Part shown: in pieces, positions 26,501-40,000 of the stretch
Numbering within the stretch: the first letter of the stretch is position 1
Layout of the letters: every line of letters starts with the position of its first letter
From: Perca fluviatilis
Lineage: Eukaryota; Chordata; Actinopteri; Perciformes; Percidae
DNA length: 64,000 nt
Assembly (NCBI RefSeq): GCF_010015445.1
Contig: NC_053129.1
Coordinates: forward strand, 22,500,727-22,564,726
Reading direction: 5' to 3'
Notes under the pieces: generated by a model
The model's database searches: none
What the model was told of the DNA's origin: nothing
The model's input: the letters and a program-made list of their open reading frames with translations, nothing else
Made by a program: the position numbers and the translations under genes

Positions 26501-29500
26501 TATGTTTTTGGGAACAGAAAGTAAGGCCTTATCTAATATACATTTTAAGCTGAAAAATGTTTGTTATTGTCAGAAAAGAATAGATCACTGACAAAATGTT
26601 TTCAACAGAATTTACCTTGGCTAAAAAGCATGGCAGAGAATATCCTCATGTAAACATGATGTGTAACTCAATAGTGACATACAAGCTGAGAAGAAAAACA
26701 TTTGTGGAAAGCACCACACATTAGCCGCTTGTCACACTGTGCTTTTGTGGCCTAAGGATATATACAATATCTTATATATTTAATAGCAGATGGTAAGTAT
26801 ACACTGTAATCTTTAGACCTTTTCTGAAACATTCAAAGCAATAGGTCTTTATTTTGGATATACAGGTATACTTTCTTGCAGAGAGATAGATGAGTAACTC
26901 TGTCTGGAGAGTGATATCGATCTTCTCATTTAACTTCTGACGAGAAAACGTAGAAAGTGTTTTTCCAAACATGTCAAACTATTCCTTTAAACCCATGAAA
27001 CCAATTTTAAAAGCTGCCATTACATCAAACATTTTTTAAAAATTAGCAGGACCTTGCAGGGCACACACCTGAATAAGTCTACAGGGTTTAAGATATAAAA
27101 GAAAAGTCTTGATCAGCTCTAAGCTCAACTAGTTGTGTATCCAGTGAAGTATACATTCAAGGTACACATCAGAGACGGGATGCATCCTGGTTTGAGACAT
27201 TGTAAAATGAACTTGAATCAATTAAGTGATCTACAGTTTCACATTTTCTGTGCAAATCTGACCGTAAAAAAAAAAAAATGTACGAAAGAGTTCATAGATG
27301 TTCAATATCAAATAAACAAGCTTTGTGGGAAGTGAAAATCATCACTTCATCCAAGAGCAGCAGAGTCAGCAGCTCTTTTGCCAAATTTTCCTGTATGGAA
27401 AAGATTCCCTTTGTTTCCTGTTCAGGGGATGTGACTTTACTTCAGATATCACATGGTGGTGCAGCACTGAGTGAAGGTGAACATAACTAATGAAGTTGAA
27501 GAAAAGAGGATGAATAATGCACTGTGGGTGGCAGTTTTACATATAGAATATATGTCAGAGGATCTTGTAAGTCACTTTGCCACAAATAAATCCTCCATTG
27601 GTATGACTTTCGTAAAAATAATTGGCCAAAAGTTGCTGCATATTTGTTTTTACTTAGATTCTGCCAACACGATTGAAATGAACAGCTCTAAATTCTGAGC
27701 TTTGGTCAAAATGGTCAAATTTAAAACCTGTTGGCATTGGTCTTTAAACATATGTGGTGGTCAATTTTTTTCTCAGCTACACACAGCTGAAATTCAAAAA
27801 GCCTAAACATCTAAATTTGACAAACATTAAACAATAAAACATCAGACCCCCTCAGAGATTCCTGTCTGTTTCTGACAGGCGAGTGTAACTTAAAGAAAAC
27901 ACATTGATTATCTGTTGCCTCATAGACCAGATGGTACTGAGACATGCAGACACTCTCGCATCAGTGTATTCAACAGTCATTGTGTGCAGGATTAGTGCGT
28001 GTACATTGTAGGTTTCTGGCTGGGGCTTCTCCTATAGCCTTCTTTCCACACAGAGTGGGTGTAAGCTATTCCCAGAAAACAGGTGGCATCATGTGGCATC
28101 AGGTATCCTTCCAAAAGGTTAGACAGAGAGGGGAGTTTGCCCTAGATATACTGTAGGCCTACAGTTAGTTAGATCAGAGCTGCTCTCAGAGGACATTCTG
28201 AGTTTGGTGGGCAGCGACAGCAGGGACAGTGGTGCTGTAAATGTGGGATACAACCTGATTTGAAATTAGGTAAGCTCTGTGGGCGCTTCACTCATGTCAT
28301 GCTAAACAGATCACATGCAAGGCTCACAAAAAGATAACTTTGCATGACAGCAGAGTGAATGTTAATTTATGTTGTCAGATTGCATGTGAAGTGTACTCAA
28401 TTAAAGCCCCACCTGTCTGATCACACAGAGACCATTGAGTGTGTCGAGCGTTGTTAAAGCAAAGAGAAATGACAAATACTCTTCATCTGGGTCTGACTTA
28501 ACAAGTGCACATTTACCCAGCAGGACATTTTTCCTGGATTGGTGTCAAACATCTTTCTGATGTTTGGTTTCCATGACGACCGCACCCTCTGGATATGAAC
28601 CACTGAAACTGCAGACAGCAACAGAGGATCCATTTATGCACCTAATTGACAAGCTACATGTGATTAGGGAAAATGAGAGAAACCAAACAGCTTTATAGAG
28701 GTCTGTCTCCCTCTTTGCTAATTGATCCACTTTAGCTCTCTGTTGGTACAGCAAATGGGGAGCCTCATTGTGTCTAAAAAGCAACAAGCTTCCTAACTGG
28801 GGTAGGGCAGAAAGAAGTGTACAGCTGACCATCTGGCAGGAAGGACCTTTCAGCGGGTTTACAGCCTTTTCCTTTTTCCTTCCTCTATTCAAGTCATTAA
28901 GTGCATAATGTTACTGAAATGTTCCTGTAGTCCTTTTTAAGATTAATTTACAATTGATTCTCATTTTAAACATCAGAGAACATTTTTTGAAAGCAATGTT
29001 TTCTGCTGTTTAGTTTTTGACATTTCAATGTTGTGTACACAGCATGGTTTCCAGCGATGCTTTAATCAGCATTAATCAAATAAATAACCGCAGGCACCAA
29101 TCAGTTAACAATGTAGCAGCAGAATTGTTTAAAGCTGTATTCAAACATTTTCAAATGAAGGCAATAAAATTGTTATTATGTCTAAACTATTAGTCATGAC
29201 GGATGTTATTTCGTTGAAAAATAAATTCTGAAGACGAAAGTGACGACCTTGTTTTATTACAGATTTACACTGAGCCAGTTTTGTCCCTCTGCACTTGGGT
29301 CCTGTTTGGCAGCTCAATCAATAAAAAGAAAAGAAAATTAAGAGCTTGGGGAAAGAAGGTTACTCTTATGATTGAGGAACAACAGAAAGCTTCCACAGAG
29401 GCAGTGAAGAAGGAAGCAGCGGAGCGGTTATGTCATCCATGGTCAGGGATGAGTCTGGTGCTGCAATAAAAATACAATTAAAATCTAATTCACCCATTAG

Positions 29501-32500
29501 CACAAGCTGTGTGTTTTGCAGTGATGAGATAACTTATATTACTCTATCTATCTTTAGCTGTTTAATTCTTGTCTCTTCTATCAACTAATGTTGTTCCATA
29601 TGAATGATGTGACAATTCGTTGTGTTTTAGTTTTTGCTGAGAAATGTCTCTATAATTGTGTTTTATTGTGTAACTTACTAAGGTTGGCTTTGTGTTTTTT
29701 GCAAGTTATTGATTAATCACCACAGTCCTTCTGTCTGTCTATCTTTGTTTTAAGCCTTTCTGTAAATCGAGACAAATTCTACTGTTCAAACATACAGACT
29801 TTACAACAAGGAAATATTACAAAATATAGTTTATTTAATTAATGGTCGGTTGTAGCCTAATCAGCCTAACCTAGCAATTTTAACATTAATAACCAAGGAA
29901 ATTATTGTACTTGTTTAAACAGTTTATTGGTAAGGACAAGAAATCAAAGAAATGTAATTTCTATGGACTCACTGGCTGTAAATAGCTTTCTCTGGCTGAA
30001 GCTGTCTGTAGAGAGACTAGACAGATGAGAATATGTCCTCACAGACATGAACGGCAACAGCTTGTTCTAATCGTGAAAGTCAAATGCTGACAGGAAGAGA
30101 TGATTTGCATAAACAGGGTAGAAGAGTGATAAACTGAGAAATGATCAGGATAATTTAATCACCACAGAATATATCACTGTTAGAGCCCTGAAAACCACAG
30201 AGCATTTAAATGAAAATCGGTTTAGAGCAAATGTAATGATTGATTGATGGACAGTATGTGTATAATGATGTGGGTAGGCATGTGTTTACCCTAATAGTCA
30301 CAATAAATATTAAGGTTAGGTTACTTCCAGCTTTTACAGAAGGCTTTTAATAAATGTGTCAGAGCTCCACATAATTTAACATGACATTTCAAATATGCAG
30401 CTTCTTTTTCCATCATCATATTCACTAAATGCATTTACTTTTGATGTGTGATTTACACAAAAGTGCATAGTTCCTAATCAGAAAAACACAATTAGAATTA
30501 CAATCTACTTTTCAATGAATAGTTTATTTGACAGTACAAGATTTAAGTTGCTTAAACTTTAAGTTATTAAAGTCTATGTTCATGAAATGAAAACCTTGAG
30601 AGAGGTTTGCAAGAATGTAAATTTGTGTAAATTGTCTTGGTCCACGGGTAAGCATAAGAAGGTCCTTTCTTGGGCGTGTGATACGCTGTTGGTTGCTAAC
30701 ATATTTGGTTCTTTAGCAGCAGGACTTAGACTGGGATTTGAATGGCTTTTGGTTTTATATTAAAACACCTGTTTGGGGTTTTGAGAACACTTCACCTCCT
30801 TCAGTTCTCCATGTTGTATGTAGGTTTTGAGCTTTTTTTTTATTATTCTTCAACAGAATTCAATTTACAGTATTCCCATAAACTGCCAGAAACACATGAG
30901 CACTTTTTTTAAGCAAATCAGAACCAAATTGATCCAGAGGATATTTTCACAACCTGGCAACCCAAATGTTGTTCTTATTAGTGACTTATAAATGTTATTC
31001 TCTAAGGAATTAGTAGATCATAATTTAACTATTAAAACCATTAGTTACAACTTATAAACGCTCTGTAAAGAATGACAAAAGAGAAAGTGGTGCCATTATA
31101 TAATTATGTACTCTGAGGCAATAAAGCTCCTGTGTGTACAGTACACAGCAGGACTCAGTATTTTCAATTAACATGTCCCTGATAATTGTTTTGACGCTGC
31201 TAACTTCAGCTGCTAGCTGTTGTCTTTCTTTTTCTGTACCAAGCAAGTTAAAGGCCAGTTGTTGTTCTCTGAAAAGGAGCTGTACTGATTGCACCGTGAG
31301 AACAGCGTGTGAACAGCTGCTGTTAGTTTTATTAGCTGATTTGACCATTTGAGATGAGGTAAACAATTCTTACCTCAGTCATATGCCATGTATGAAGAGA
31401 GGATTTTTGGGCACTAGGCAACAAGCACAGGGTTGGACAGGTGTGACACCGAGCCTCACACATTTGTCAGAGGTGTGAACTGGATTATTCATGAGCCCAA
31501 AGACAATCTACATGGATAGAATGGAAGCTATAAACTCTCCCATACAGCGGACATCGAGGGTAACAAAAGCTAAATTTGGAGTTTAGAGCACATATTGGTG
31601 AAACGTATAGATTTGTTATCTAAAAAGCTACTTTATTGTTCCTAAGCAACCCTCTAGTGAGTTGTCTTACTATAGTCCTGAAACTTGACACAAGCCAGGG
31701 GGGCCCTTAATGACAGAAACGTGACTACTGTATCTTGTATCAGTTATGTTACTGCCACACAAACAGGTTAAAACATTCACAGAGCGATGGTGCATACGCA
31801 CACACTTCTCTCCCATTTCACAGCACGATGTATGAATAATGACCATTTAATCGCACCACTTGCATTTACACAAAGAAATGTATGAAAGGCCCTGACGAGA
31901 GCAGTATCCATGTGGGTTGGGAGTACAGCATTACATGTCCGTGTGACGTTGTCCCCTGCAACACTGGCGGCTGTCTGAATAATTCATAAAGGCAATCAAT
32001 GATTAAAGGTCTGCTGGGTGTAACACATCACACTAGAAGAGAGGTCACTGTTTGTCATCAGGATTATGGACATATATGGATGTTGAGGTAGACTGACAGT
32101 CAAGATATAGTAGAAGAGAAAGGAAGTCAAACTTACAGGGAAATATACTGGGAAATAGTATAAGATAGTCCTTTCCTTTTTTCTTTCAATAAACGCTAGA
32201 TAACTTCCATTATTGATCACATAGTGTGAAACATTCCACTAATTGTTTGATATACTTGTTCCAGTTTTTTGACTTTTTATTGTTAGTTGATGTTACATAA
32301 TAGCGACTTAACCCATACCTACATAATGAAAGCTTACACGGTTGCTGTCCTTGCTAACAGCCTGTGTCTAATGGGCCTTTCCAGGAAAAAAAAAACTCTG
32401 GCAAACAGGAAGTATTGCTTCTGATGTTACTGGAAGCAGCAACTCTGGCTTATTCAGAACTATATGCATGCATTAGATAAACAGAAAAAGACAAGCGCTT

Positions 32501-34940
32501 TACAACTTCATCAACATCTTTCGACTGATGGGAAGTGCTTTAAGTGGATGTTTCAGCAATCTGTGCTCAAAACTGATAAACCGAGAATCTTGTGGATGAA
32601 AGTTTTATAAAAGATGTTTTACTTGTCATTTTGACTCTCAGAATACAGTACAATACAGTACAGTACATAGCTGAGTCTGTTCCATAGAACAGACTCAGCT
32701 ATGTACTGTACTGTATTTACAGGGAACAATGGACCATGGGCAGCTACATTGCAATAAAACAACACCACTACTTGTAATGGCTTCAAAAACTGCAATAGAC
32801 TTCAATCAAGAATTATCTGATAGAGTCAGGCATGTAATATAGTGTGTAGGTGTGCATGATATATAGCCCATCTCCCATAAATTGAAAGGACTCAAATATT
32901 ACCTCTCTAAATGTCAGCTCGTAGCAAGAGAAACTCTGAGCAAACATGCTGTATCACCCATTTGCATTTCATATAAATGGTATTAAAGCAATTCCAGTAC
33001 GTTCTGTACACTGAGTGCTGAACAAAGAAGCCTTTCCTTCTGTTTGATGTACACATGCAGCCACCTACACACTTAAGCCCCTAAATGTCATGTTGACTGT
33101 TTTTAGAGAATTACTGTATTCCCAGAAATGCCTGTTGCATTTGTCCAGTCCATTGTATACCACAGAGTGAGTTGGCTGACCATTTTTATTCATGAAGTAT
33201 AAAGAAAGGGGTTTTAGTGAAGTAATTCTGCAAAGAAAATTTGAATTTGAGTTTCTTTTTGAATGGAATTGAAGTTTTACCAGACCTCTCCCAGGACTGA
33301 CTGGTGCTCCAGATTTGTCAGGTTGGCAGTGACGCAGGAAAGGCTGCTTTTAGATTTTGTGCTCTATATACCTGGAGTAAATGGCATCATGACCTGAAGC
33401 ACTGCCTTTGCATAATGTTGTAATTAATTATGTTGAATTGGTGATTGTAGATTGTTTTCAGTTATGCAAATATATTTGTGTTTTTCTCAATGTCTGTAAA
33501 CTCCACAACTGTTTAAAAAAGAAGGCCAGGACCCTCAGTGTGTATTAAAGGTTGTAATTAAACCTACTACACAATAGTTTTCTCATAAAAGTGAGATACT
33601 TGCTACTTTTTCAACAGGGCTTAGGAAAAGAAAACCCTTAGTCATTTTTGAGAACCCATATCTATACAGTCCCTGCAGACCAGACTGATGGAGAATAGTA
33701 AATGGATAGAACTGGAAAAGGGATGTTAAAAGGGAGGGGAGATGGTGGAGAGATGGTGGAGAGATGGCGTTGTGTAGGGAGAGGTTAACAGTGCAGAGAG
33801 GATTGAGAGACAATAGGCTGGGCTAATGAGTCATGAGTCTGGCTTTACTGGTGCTGAGGCATTTCCGAGCTGCACGCTATGCTCACTCTGCTATCACAGT
33901 GATCACCCAAAACACACGTACAGTAGTGTTTTTGGTAGTTTTGCTTCTGTTGAATAGTTTAGATACTTTAACTTGACTGCTTGCCATATCAGTGGTAAAA
34001 AAATAAATAAATTAATGTTTAAATTGTGTGCCCTGTGAAGGTATAAATGGGAAGAAATGTGTTCCAAAATGCTACAAACTCTGTTGAATGAACAGTACTG
34101 CGCAAAACTCATTCTGCTATATTACTCTACATGTAAAAATCTTAAAATAGTTGGCTTTTTTTATAATACATATCATACTTTCATACTGGCAAATTACTAC
34201 ATAAAACGTTTTCCTAATGGTGCAAATTCCATTTTAAGATGAACTCTTCTCCCAGTATGTATATTTCAAAGTTATTTCATTTAAAATTCATACTAAACCT
34301 AATGCTATTGGTGTTTGTTTCTACAGATATTTCTCATGCTCTGCAGCTATTGGAAGACAGACAGGATTAGACAGTCTTGAGTAACAGCGAAAAGCCAAAC
34401 TTGTTTAACCACCTAATTGAATATGACATTGCATTCCCTGAGGGCCTCTTTAAACTAATATTTATTCTTCCAGTCAAGGGATAAAGACTAAATAATGCTA
34501 TTTAAACTCTTAACTGAAATAACAGGTTTCTGAAAGCTAACACCTTTCACCTCTCGACTCAAAATGAAGAATCATAATCTATGTTGTACGCATGCTTGTT
34601 TAGACTTTGTACATCACTAGAATACCGTAGAGGCTGATACTGTTTTATATCCAGTCAGTGCTGCTCTGGCACTAATCCAGAGGAGATCAGTGGGGGCATC
34701 AGGGAATGCTGAGTCTATCTCTGGCTTGTGGCTCAGCAGCTGCCCGTCTAGACTGCCTGGCAGCTCAGTAATGATGAATTCAACATCACCACACCCTTTA
34801 AATCAATTAATGCATGCAAATTCAGAGTGTAAATGTATCAAAGATTAAATATTAAAATGTAAGTGCCGCTTCCACAGAAAATAAACATTTTAGCACAAGT
34901 TTAACAAAATGGGAATCAAAGAAACAATTACAGTTGTCAT
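23545..34940. other. ~11 kb intergenic stretch without a supported gene
   Basis: Between the rtn4ip1 promoter region and the cd24 3' end I find no exon chain, RNA gene or family match. Its open frames are short and AT-rich. It holds a (TTAAT)n run near 24948-24984, a (GCAC)n run near 25947-25976 and the perfect inverted repeat at 32652-32717. Three POU octamers (ATGCAAAT) on the plus strand lie at 24549, 33464 and 34814. Two less AT-biased blocks, about 24400-24760 and 34620-34830, look like candidate conserved non-coding elements, but that is a visual impression only. Confidence 0.6.
32652..32717. repeat. perfect 31-bp inverted repeat with 4-base loop
   Basis: Arms 32652-32682 and 32687-32717 are exact reverse complements, separated by CATA. 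The arms include GTACATAGCTGAGTCTGTTC. It lies in the gene-free stretch and has no visible target duplication. Confidence 0.97.
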
Positions 34941-34952
34941 AATTTTTCATAA

Positions 34953-34958
34953 TTTATT
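34953..34958 (-). terminator. cd24: candidate polyadenylation signal of cd24
   Basis: The plus strand reads TTTATT, so AATAAA on the minus strand, about 835 bases after the cd24 stop. The 34960-35791 stretch would then be 3' UTR, which would be long relative to the tiny coding region, as in mammalian CD24. Confidence 0.4.
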
Positions 34959-35791
34959 GTACATTGTCATTTCTTCCATTATACCCAATAAACAGTACAA
35001 CATTTCCATTTATACAAAATATAAACTATAAGGGGGAAATATAAATCTAACATCAAGCCTTCCCATATGGTTACACATACAGTCATTTCCTGGGTCTAAC
35101 CCATGTATGAAGAGGGGAAAGGTGTAAATCAAACCCTCATTGTAAAAGACCACAACTCTTTAAAAATTACAAGGCAAAACTGACACAAGTGGTGTGCCAA
35201 CTTATTTGCTACATACATCTCTTTGACATTTCTAATAAAAAGACTGAAGAGCCAAATTATGAAAGAACCCAACTAAATGTCATCTGGCTTACACTTTTTG
35301 CATTTTAAATCCCCTACTGTATGTGCCAAACTTAACTTAACAGACAAAAATCATTCTGATATTGATTGCCAGGTGCCACAAAAAGAACCTCTGTACACTC
35401 AAGTGGTCCACATTTCAATTAAGACATGAGACATGAGAACCACAGCCCTGAGCATCTCCAAAATGTGATGATGTAACTATGGAAACGCAAGCCAAAAGAG
35501 AAGCTGGGTGAACCGCCATTGCTTTCGATTCCATGCAAGGGGCTGGGGGGGGTTTGGTGATGATCTCCACCTGAAGGTTAAACCCCCTTTATTGAAAGAA
35601 ATGTCTTGAATTAAACACATTTTATCATTACTTAAGGAGGACAAAGAAGGCTGTGGAGTCCATCCATGTTAGTCTTGTGGTCTCTGTGCAGTGTGATGAA
35701 GAGCAGAAGAGTAAGGTTGGACTGGGTGGGATGATGAGGGGTGAGGAGGAGTGTTGAGGCAGAGAAGAGGGGGGCTGTGGGGTCCAGGGCT

Positions 35792-36928
35792 TCAACAGTA
35801 GCGCTGCAGGAGAGAGGCTGCCATGACAACGGGGATCAGGAAGGAGACTGTGCCTGCGTGCAGTGAGACGCCTGCTCCGGCAGGGCTGGTAGTGTTGGCC
35901 GAACTGCTGTGGGTGTCTGTAGCCATGGTGGTGGTGTTGGGCTTGGAGGTGGAGTTCCTCCACGCTGTGGGGTTTGTGATGTTCTGGGAGACCACCTGTT
36001 GGAAGAAGAAGAAGAAGAAGAAGAAGAAGAAGAAGAAGAAGAAGAAGAAGAAGAAGAAGAAGAGGATGAAGGGATGGAGGGATGGAGGGATGGGGGAGGG
36101 TTTCAAACTTGTCAAACAAAGCCTCCCAGTGCTGAACTTAGACGTCACATGAGGAAATACACTGATGATAAATACCAGATACTTTAGACTGTAAATGACC
36201 TGAACTTTGAACTTTTACAGGAAAATATTAATGAAGCATACGAGATCATGGACAAAAAATGATTCCAAAACACTAGAAATCAATTAAAATGTCAATTAAT
36301 CTTGACCAAGTTTTTGAATTATTACTAGTTATTTTTGACTAGGCTACTCGTGTAGCTAATCATATATATAGGCTACTTTCTAAAAACTTCTAACAAGAGA
36401 CCTCGGTTTTTGCGCGTGCCTATCAGGTTACGTTTAGCGCGCACCGAAAAGAAACTTTAGATTCTCTCCCCACCTTTGCACAGGTAGACATAACACTGCA
36501 CCTGAATCATTAATTCACTTGAGTGTACGCTAATCAAGGGGTAAATATAAATGTGGAGGAAAAAATATTAGGACTAAATAAAGGAATACAGTTTAATTAA
36601 ACACAAACGCCAATTTAGAAATCGACTGACTGGAATTCAGGACCATGTTAATTTCCCTAGAGAGCTTCACGTCTATTAACCCAAACCATCACACCAACCG
36701 ATTATTAGCGTGTAAAACCCGTCTACGAACATCATTAAAGTCAAAGAAACCCATCGGCACACAGTTAATTTACATCCGTAATTAAATAAAGATAGCCCCC
36801 TAATGAATAAAATCAATTTTACAGCAAAAAAAACATTGACTAAACAGATATATATGTCAGCATACCTGTGTTGATAAACATATTGCGAACACAATCACTC
36901 CAAGTTGAACGATCGTCATTTTGGACAT
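35792..36928 (-). CDS. cd24: cd24: small GPI-anchored mucin-like surface glycoprotein
   Basis: Two exons, 36928-36866 and 35995-35792, give 88 codons including stop; human CD24 is 80 aa. Exon 1 encodes a cleavable signal peptide (hydrophobic core VQLGVIVFAICL). Exon 2 encodes a short Ser/Thr-rich ectodomain with four N-glycosylation sequons (NIT, NST, NTT, NTT), then a small-residue stretch (SPAGAG) suited to GPI attachment and a hydrophobic tail (FLIPVVMAASLL) ending RYC. This layout, the two-exon structure and the position between rtn4ip1 and sobp all match CD24, a heavily glycosylated adhesion and immune-modulating protein that binds Siglec-10 and P-selectin in mammals. The acceptor of exon 2 is preceded by a (CTT)20 microsatellite. 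The primary sequence is low in complexity, so the call rests on architecture and synteny. Confidence 0.86.
36002..36062. repeat. (GAA)20 microsatellite; (CTT)20 on the cd24 sense strand
   Basis: Twenty uninterrupted GAA units on the plus strand. On the cd24 transcript strand this is (CTT)20 followed by CCAACAG and then exon 2, so the repeat is the pyrimidine tract of the acceptor. The long poly-Lys, poly-Glu and poly-Leu frames here are products of the repeat, not genes. Confidence 0.97.
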
Positions 36929-37027
36929 TTTCTTTTGTCTTTTTTGATGTTTGCAGTAATTTGGCCAAGTGGAGGAGGCTGCCCGCAGACGCTGCTTCTC
37001 TCTATGTGGACGCTGCATCAGACGGAG

Positions 37028-37036
37028 CTTTTTATA
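37028..37036 (-). promoter_or_regulatory. cd24: TATA box of cd24
   Basis: The minus strand reads TATAAAAAG about 100 bases upstream of the cd24 start codon. That predicts transcription starting near 37003 and a 5' UTR of about 75 bases. The spacing is what a classic TATA promoter gives. Confidence 0.6.
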
Positions 37037-37039
37037 CCA

Positions 37040-40000
37040 GCTACATGTCTGTGACGTAGCACAGCATCCTGACAGAGTCCCGGACATGGTGTAGCCTAAG
37101 AGTCATACAGAAATGTAATAAAGGAAAGTAGTTTGAAGACAGGAACTTTAATTGCGGAAACGATGACACACTTTAGGCTAATTGTATTCATAGGCTATTA
37201 AAACATTTGGGAAGTCAGCTGGGCGCGCATATGCTCAAATCCCACATTTTTCACTTTCCTACCAAATCAAATGCCTTGCTCGACGGCATGACGCCTTGTT
37301 GAGAATAATCCACTTTCACCTAATGATAAAGGAAGTCGAACTGAGTAGGCTACCGCCTATTTAGGATACCTGCACACTGCTCCCACCGTTATGTTGCCAT
37401 GGTAATATGATTCGTGCTATTGGTTTTATGATTATTGAGATGTCAATATACTTTAACAGATAAAACTCTGAATCTGTTGCTTCACTTCGACTTGTAGGCT
37501 ACTAGCAAGCGGGTGACATAAATCAAATGAAAGATGAAGATATAGCAAACAGAAAAGTGAATACAACCTGTTGAACAAGCTCTTGTGTCAGGCTATAGTG
37601 TGGCAGCAACAGCGACACCTAACGTTAGTGTTCAGCACTGTATTGCACCAGGTATTCATAAATCCATTACTATAAGTTTGAACGTAGTCCTTCCTATGTT
37701 TTTATTAACTATACTAGCTAGTTTTAAACTAGTGATTTTCTAAATTGGGTTGCACTACTAAAATGTCTTAGCGAAAGGCTGCTTAGACATGTATATACTG
37801 TCCAATCAAGAGCAATCAACTATGTAAACAGGAAGGGACTGTGGTGGTCTCTTAATCATATGTCAATGCTCTTAATACATCCATCCATGGGCATCACAAG
37901 CTAGCATAGCAGCATAGCAAAGGTTTATGTCTGCATAGGCCTAGCTACATGAAGAAAAATGTGTGTTTCAGAGTAGGTAACTTACAGTTTTAGAATGAGT
38001 TTGGAATGGAAATATCCCACTTATGCTTACCTAACTGACTTACCCTTAATGTCAAATGTTAATGGCATTCATGTTAAGTTTCTTGATTTCAGGTAACGTT
38101 ATAGCCACGCTGTATTATTTTTGTGAAATATGGCTGATTCAAAGATTACCGTTGGATTAATTAAGTTTTAGGTCAGATGTTGACAGTATGCTATTGTACT
38201 TAAGGTAGGTTAACTCTTCACCCAAAAGGCCAAGTGGGCTAACACATAGTTAACGTTAGTGGTGGATGTAAATATTTAGCAACAACTTGTAAGGTTATCT
38301 ACTAAGAAGTAGTTTGTGTGTTGTTGTTGTTTTTGTTGTGTGTGTGTGTAACGTTACCCTTTTTATTTAGCTACGTGTTTGTATCTATACAGGATTATCT
38401 GTGATATAGAAAAAGATACATAGGCTGATACACAGTAAACTACAGTAACATAAAATTAGGGAGGGGGGTGCAACTACAGTTTAGTAGGCATATGATCAAA
38501 CATCGTTCGATTATGATTCGATTATTTAGTTTCTATTGTAGCCTATATGCTATATGTTAGAGTAGGCTAGCCTACTGTTGATGAACATGTTAAAGTTCTT
38601 AATCAAACGTTGCAGTTAAATTGTTTTATATACTGGTCAAATGTGGTCACTGAGCCAGAAACACAGATGCCCTCATCATGACTGTTTGCATGTAATTTGA
38701 TGCTGGGAAAACACTAGGCAATATTCATTGGCAAAACCAATTGGTAGACATCGCCCCCTAATGGTCAAACACATTACTGTAAAGCACATTGAATCACACT
38801 GTATCCCTCTGTGAAGACTACATGTTCAATCATCTTCTAAATTGACAGGGTATTTTACTGTAATCATGTATCCATGGGCAATAATGCAAACAATGATAGT
38901 CTTTAAAGTGGCCAATTTTCATGATTCGGTCCAGATGTTGGGGATTGAAACTTTAGACCTATAAATGCTGTCTCTAGTCCTCTATCATTTGTATAAGTGG
39001 ATTTCTAAGGGGAATGGTGAGACGGTTTTATCCCCGCCTTCACCCCCCCAAAGGAAGCTAAAGGGACAGCGCTCCCTGCAGAGGCACCAGATGTGCGCTG
39101 TTATGGAGAGCCGGAGAGAGGGGCCTTTTGTGAGGCATCAGATAAGCCCTGTTCCCAAAGCCGGGCCGGATCGGGTATCATCAGCGGGTGTACGAGGGGG
39201 CGAAACACTAGCCCTGTGCACTGGATCGGGTTTCTGTTTACATGAGCCGTGGTCCCTGGATTCCTCCAACCAACCAGAGCAGACCAAGGGCGGCTGGAAA
39301 CAGGGAGGAGAGAGGCTCTGGAACAGCCCTCACGTCCCGCCTGTCTGTCTACCTGTCTGTCTCTCTGCATGGGGTTTATAGTGACCAAGTGAAAGTTCTG
39401 CAATGCATTTAGGATGCAATAGGCTAGAGCCCAGTTTGCCTACATATTTGGTGACATGACCTAAATTAATCACAATAATTTGTGATTAGGGCTATTAAAC
39501 TGATGTTGGTTAAAATGGGGACGTTCGGAATAAAGAGAATTTGGCTAGCAGTAGATAGTAAAATAGTGGTAAAATAAAATAAAGCTCTCCAAAAAAAACG
39601 GAAATAACATTGATGTTTGTTTATGTTGCTGAATGTAACTCTATCCTCTTCATCTTTTCATATATTATATTACAATATGATGTTATAGGCTATATAGCCT
39701 ATAACATCATATTGTAATAGAATCTGGCCTTTACCATCACGAATAATTAACCAATGTCACACACAGACACTGATCAAACAGATGCCATTTGAGAAAGCCA
39801 CATACATTCTATCATGCTATCATTTAACTCACATCGTTCTTTTCATCTCTTTATTTTAAGACGAGTATACAGACCGTGTTTGTACTGTGTCCCCTCAGAT
39901 AAAACACAGTCTTTGCATTCCTTATGAAATGTATCTGTTGAGATTTGGGAGGGGTGGGCGCCAGGTATTGGGTTACATCAAATCATAGGGCCCTCCCTTC

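Noticed and set aside
31052..31366. 104-codon minus-strand frame with a helix-like EKERQQLAAEV stretch
   Set aside because: I cannot tie it to any family, it has no exon partners, and the surrounding DNA is gene-free. It may be an old repeat.
32652..32717. microRNA precursor
   Set aside because: The stem is fully paired with a 4-base loop, unlike animal pre-miRNAs, and no known mature miRNA sequence was recognised.
35628..36152. Long open frames on both strands over cd24, with poly-Leu, poly-Lys and poly-Glu runs
   Set aside because: They arise from reading through the (GAA)20 repeat and overlapping the real cd24 exon in other frames.
38965..39381. 138-codon plus-strand frame upstream of sobp
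   Set aside because: No recognisable domain, no supporting splice signals, and an equally long frame exists on the opposite strand in the same GC-rich island.
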